The notes under the pieces are model-generated. The model worked only from the letters and a program-made list of their open reading frames with translations, did no database searches and was not told the DNA's origin. 6,374 nucleotides of DNA from NCBI GenBank assembly GCA_022402505.1, contig JAKRSE010000322.1:1820-8193 (forward strand), given 5' to 3'. This document shows, in pieces, positions 4,489-6,374 of this stretch. The position numbers were made by a program, and so were the translations under genes. Positions within the stretch are counted from its first letter, which is position 1, and the number at the start of each line of letters is the position of its first letter. The DNA is from Fimbriimonadaceae bacterium (GTDB lineage: Bacteria > Armatimonadota > Fimbriimonadia > Fimbriimonadales > Fimbriimonadaceae).

Positions 4489-6374
4489 CAAAGTCCCTTT
4501 CGGGGGCCTGTCAGACCGTCGGGCCGATCCTCCATGCCGGCCTCCGTCAATCTGGCCCGAAATTCCCGCGACCACCGGCGGAGCTGTTCCAAGGAAACCT
4601 GCTTGCCTTCGACGTGCCCGATGGCGGCGATCTCATCTGGCGACATGTAGTGCTCGCCCAGACGCTCCCTTGAACTGAATTTTGCTTGCTTCAACTGCAT
4701 CCTCCTTTTCAGCCAGTCAAAGTCTCGGGAGCCCGGTTCAAGGTTGAACACTGCATCAAACGAAGTCCCATGCTCCATCCAGATGTTCATCCACTCCGGC
4801 GACTCTCTCAGGTCTGCAAACCTGGCCGGAGATCCTGGAAACTGCTCAAGAAACTCTTCGGGAACTTCTCCATCATACCCCAAAGAGGGCCAGACATGGT
4901 AACCAATGTAGCCGCCATGATCGCTCCTGTAAGCGTTGCACATCAAGTGCGAGCCTCCTAGGTTCTGCATGATGATTGCCTGCCTGCCCAGCGTTCGCAG
5001 GGCGATCCCCTTTCCCTGCGCATCTTCACCAAGCCGGAAGTGGCGATTGTCCATCACCAGGCCGGCAGGGGTGCGCAAAAGCACCCGTTCACAGGCCACA
5101 AGATAGGGATGCTCGCCCTCCAGATAGGCGTTCGAGCGATCTGCCCATACCTGAACCCGTCCGCCGCCCGGTACGCAGGCCAGGTCGGCGATCTCCCAGT
5201 CCTGAAGCCGGCGGCCGCAGAGTCGCTCCAGCGCCCGCCGATCCGAAGGGGTGGCCAGAATCTCGACCGGATCACGGAACAGCTCGCGGGTCAGGGCATC
5301 CGCCTCTCTCGAAAGGGGCCTGAAGCTTCTCAGAATCTCCCTCGGAGCCGTCCAGCCGGAGAGAGCCGGGCGGGGAGCCGGAGCCAGACGCCCGGCCATC
5401 ACGTCCGCCGCCTGCAGATCCCGCCCCGACCTCTCCCGTGCGATCTCCAGCAGGCGCGTCTGGGTCTGAGGCTGAACCGCATCCCCCCACTCCCTCGAAC
5501 TCCGGACCCGGGCGAAGTCCTGAATGCTCAGGTGCCCGGCCCGGTACAGCGGCCCCCCGATCCGCCCCAGCCGGCGGTCGATCTCAGCATCCGTCAAGCC
5601 CTCCAGATACTGCTCGGCCGAGGTCAGCGGCGGCAGGGAATCCGGTGTCACCGGAACCACCCGGCACCTGCAGGCCGGATGCGACGCCATCACATAGTCG
5701 ACGGGAAACAGCCGCCCGTTCATGCTCATGCAGGCAACACAAGTCCGACTGTTCATCGCCGCCACCCATCGCACCCCGAGGAACAGATCCTGATTGGCGA
5801 CCACCGCCTCCCGGTGCGCCGCCCGGTAGGCGCGGTTGACCTCGGTTCGGGCGATCAGCGTCGCCCGGCGCCGGGTCAGGCCCTCGATCTCAGCCGCCAG
5901 GCTCCGCCCGATCTCCCGACCGCCCCGACCCGCCGCGATCTCCCGGGCCAGCACCCCCTGAGCCAGAGAAGCGACCTCCGGGCCGATCCGGTCGAACAGC
6001 TGGACCAGGGAAGAGCCCGGCGCGAAGCTCGCCACCGACTGCTCGACCGCCCCGATCGGCGGGAGCGTGAAGCCGCCGATCACCGTCGGAACCGCGCCGG
6101 ACGCCCCCATCAGCCGCCGGGCGTCCTCCAGGCCGAGGGCGATCTCGCGGCCCCTCTCGGCCTCCACGAGTGCGGCCGCCCGCGATCCCAGGTCCCGAAG
6201 CCTCGCCTCCACCTCGCGGATCAGCTCGGCCGCCCGGGCCTGCTCGTACACCCACCAGGGCTGGACCACCAGACCCGCCCGCTGAGCCGTCTCGATCCGC
6301 CCGCCGAGCCCGTCCAGCCCCCGCCGGGCATCCTTCAGGATGTCGTTGTAGGCGGCCAGGAGAGGCCGGGGCGC
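4488..6374 (-). CDS. MuF-type minor head protein with C-terminal GNAT-like domain, partial (5' end beyond window)
   Basis: 628 codons are visible. The frame stays open to the right edge, with coherent head-protein sequence (PLLAAYNDILKDARRGLDGL) before the GTG at 6269, so that GTG is internal and the real start lies outside. Residues below count from that GTG. Residues 1-130 form a helical N-terminal region. Residues about 134-208 are the phage Mu gpF-like head morphogenesis core: IARTEVNRAYRAAHREA, WVAAMNSRTCVACMSMNGRL and SHPACRCRVVP, with the paired Cys177/Cys180 and His197/Cys200/Cys202 that likely bind metal. Residues 210-360 are a linker. Residues about 370-520 resemble a GNAT fold: strands, then GEDAQGKGIALRTLGRQ (the GxG acyl-CoA loop, although the usual Q/R is Asp), an Ala strand, GYIGYHVWPSLGYDG, and SPEWMNIWMEHG. 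MuF proteins enter the procapsid with the portal; many phages fuse variable effectors to them. Acetyltransferase activity is inferred. Confidence 0.88.
   Translation of the reverse strand, partial: APRPLLAAYNDILKDARRGLDGLGGRIETAQRAGLVVQPWWVYEQARAAELIREVEARLRDLGSRAAALVEAERGREIALGLEDARRLMGASGAVPTVIGGFTLPPIGAVEQSVASFAPGSSLVQLFDRIGPEVASLAQGVLAREIAAGRGGREIGRSLAAEIEGLTRRRATLIARTEVNRAYRAAHREAVVANQDLFLGVRWVAAMNSRTCVACMSMNGRLFPVDYVMASHPACRCRVVPVTPDSLPPLTSAEQYLEGLTDAEIDRRLGRIGGPLYRAGHLSIQDFARVRSSREWGDAVQPQTQTRLLEIARERSGRDLQAADVMAGRLAPAPRPALSGWTAPREILRSFRPLSREADALTRELFRDPVEILATPSDRRALERLCGRRLQDWEIADLACVPGGGRVQVWADRSNAYLEGEHPYLVACERVLLRTPAGLVMDNRHFRLGEDAQGKGIALRTLGRQAIIMQNLGGSHLMCNAYRSDHGGYIGYHVWPSLGYDGEVPEEFLEQFPGSPARFADLRESPEWMNIWMEHGTSFDAVFNLEPGSRDFDWLKRRMQLKQAKFSSRERLGEHYMSPDEIAAIGHVEGKQVSLEQLRRWSREFRARLTEAGMEDRPDGLTGPRKGL
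4495..4500 (-). promoter_or_regulatory. Ribosome binding site for the 111-aa gene
   Basis: AAAGGG on the minus strand, six bases before ATG 4488, within the last codons of the MuF gene. Together with the TGATG overlap it fixes this start rather than the upstream in-frame codon at 4575. Confidence 0.55.
4621..5160. other. Low-GC island inside the MuF gene
   Basis: Counting 60-base blocks, this stretch averages about 56% GC, and 4681-4980 about 52%. The blocks 5161-5220 and 5401-5460 are 78% and 73%. The dip coincides with the C-terminal GNAT-like part of the MuF protein, while the MuF core further upstream is as GC-rich as the rest. This is what a recently exchanged domain looks like, although other causes are possible. 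Confidence 0.65.

Noticed and set aside
4489..4575. Longer N-terminus for the 111-residue gene
   Set aside because: It lies within the MuF coding end, is Gly/Arg-rich, and the TGATG overlap plus AAAGGG supports ATG 4488.
6267..6269. GTG as the start of the MuF gene
   Set aside because: The frame continues open to the window edge with sensible helical head-protein sequence, so the gene starts beyond the window.
1..6374. Gene transfer agent cluster
   Set aside because: Presence of a MuF protein with effector-like end, decoration protein and gpE-like capsid fits a lambda-type phage head module better; no GTA-specific gene is visible.
1..6374. CRISPR arrays, tRNA genes, insertion sequences, attachment sites
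   Set aside because: No regularly spaced repeats, cloverleaf-like sequence, transposase or terminal inverted repeats seen on reading both strands.

Overview
The window holds a head-assembly and head-tail-connector cluster from a tailed phage or prophage. All genes are on the minus strand and are transcribed from right to left. Sampled stretches run at about 70% GC or more, and third codon positions are mostly G or C. The host is therefore a high-GC bacterium. The sequence does not name it; a high-GC proteobacterium or a planctomycete are guesses only. No integrase, tRNA or chromosomal gene is visible, so free phage and prophage cannot be told apart.

Transcription order: (1) a Mu gpF-like (MuF) minor head protein, cut at the right edge, with a long C-terminal extension; (2) a 111-residue orphan protein coupled to it; (3) a prohead protease fused to a scaffold; (4) a decoration protein with an inserted domain; (5) a lambda gpE-like major capsid protein; (6) a short gap that can fold into alternative hairpins; (7) two small proteins with charged tails; (8) a head-tail connector; (9) a probable head-closure or head-tail joining protein, cut at the left edge. 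This is the order of a lambda-type head module, with the portal and terminase expected just beyond the right edge and tail genes beyond the left edge. Most junctions are 1-base TGATG or 4-base GTGA overlaps, pointing to one translationally coupled operon.

The most interesting part is 4153-5160. The end of the MuF protein looks like a GNAT (acetyltransferase)-type domain. It is encoded in a stretch of about 52-58% GC, well below the flanks, and is followed by a coupled orphan gene. This matches the layout of phage MuF polymorphic toxins: a variable effector carried on a capsid protein, with a candidate immunity gene directly downstream. The effector and immunity roles are inference; the fusion, composition change and overlap are read from the sequence. 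Also notable are a near-identical 20-base element at two gene starts (with a related third copy at a likely internal scaffold start) and a possible two-state hairpin just after the capsid gene.
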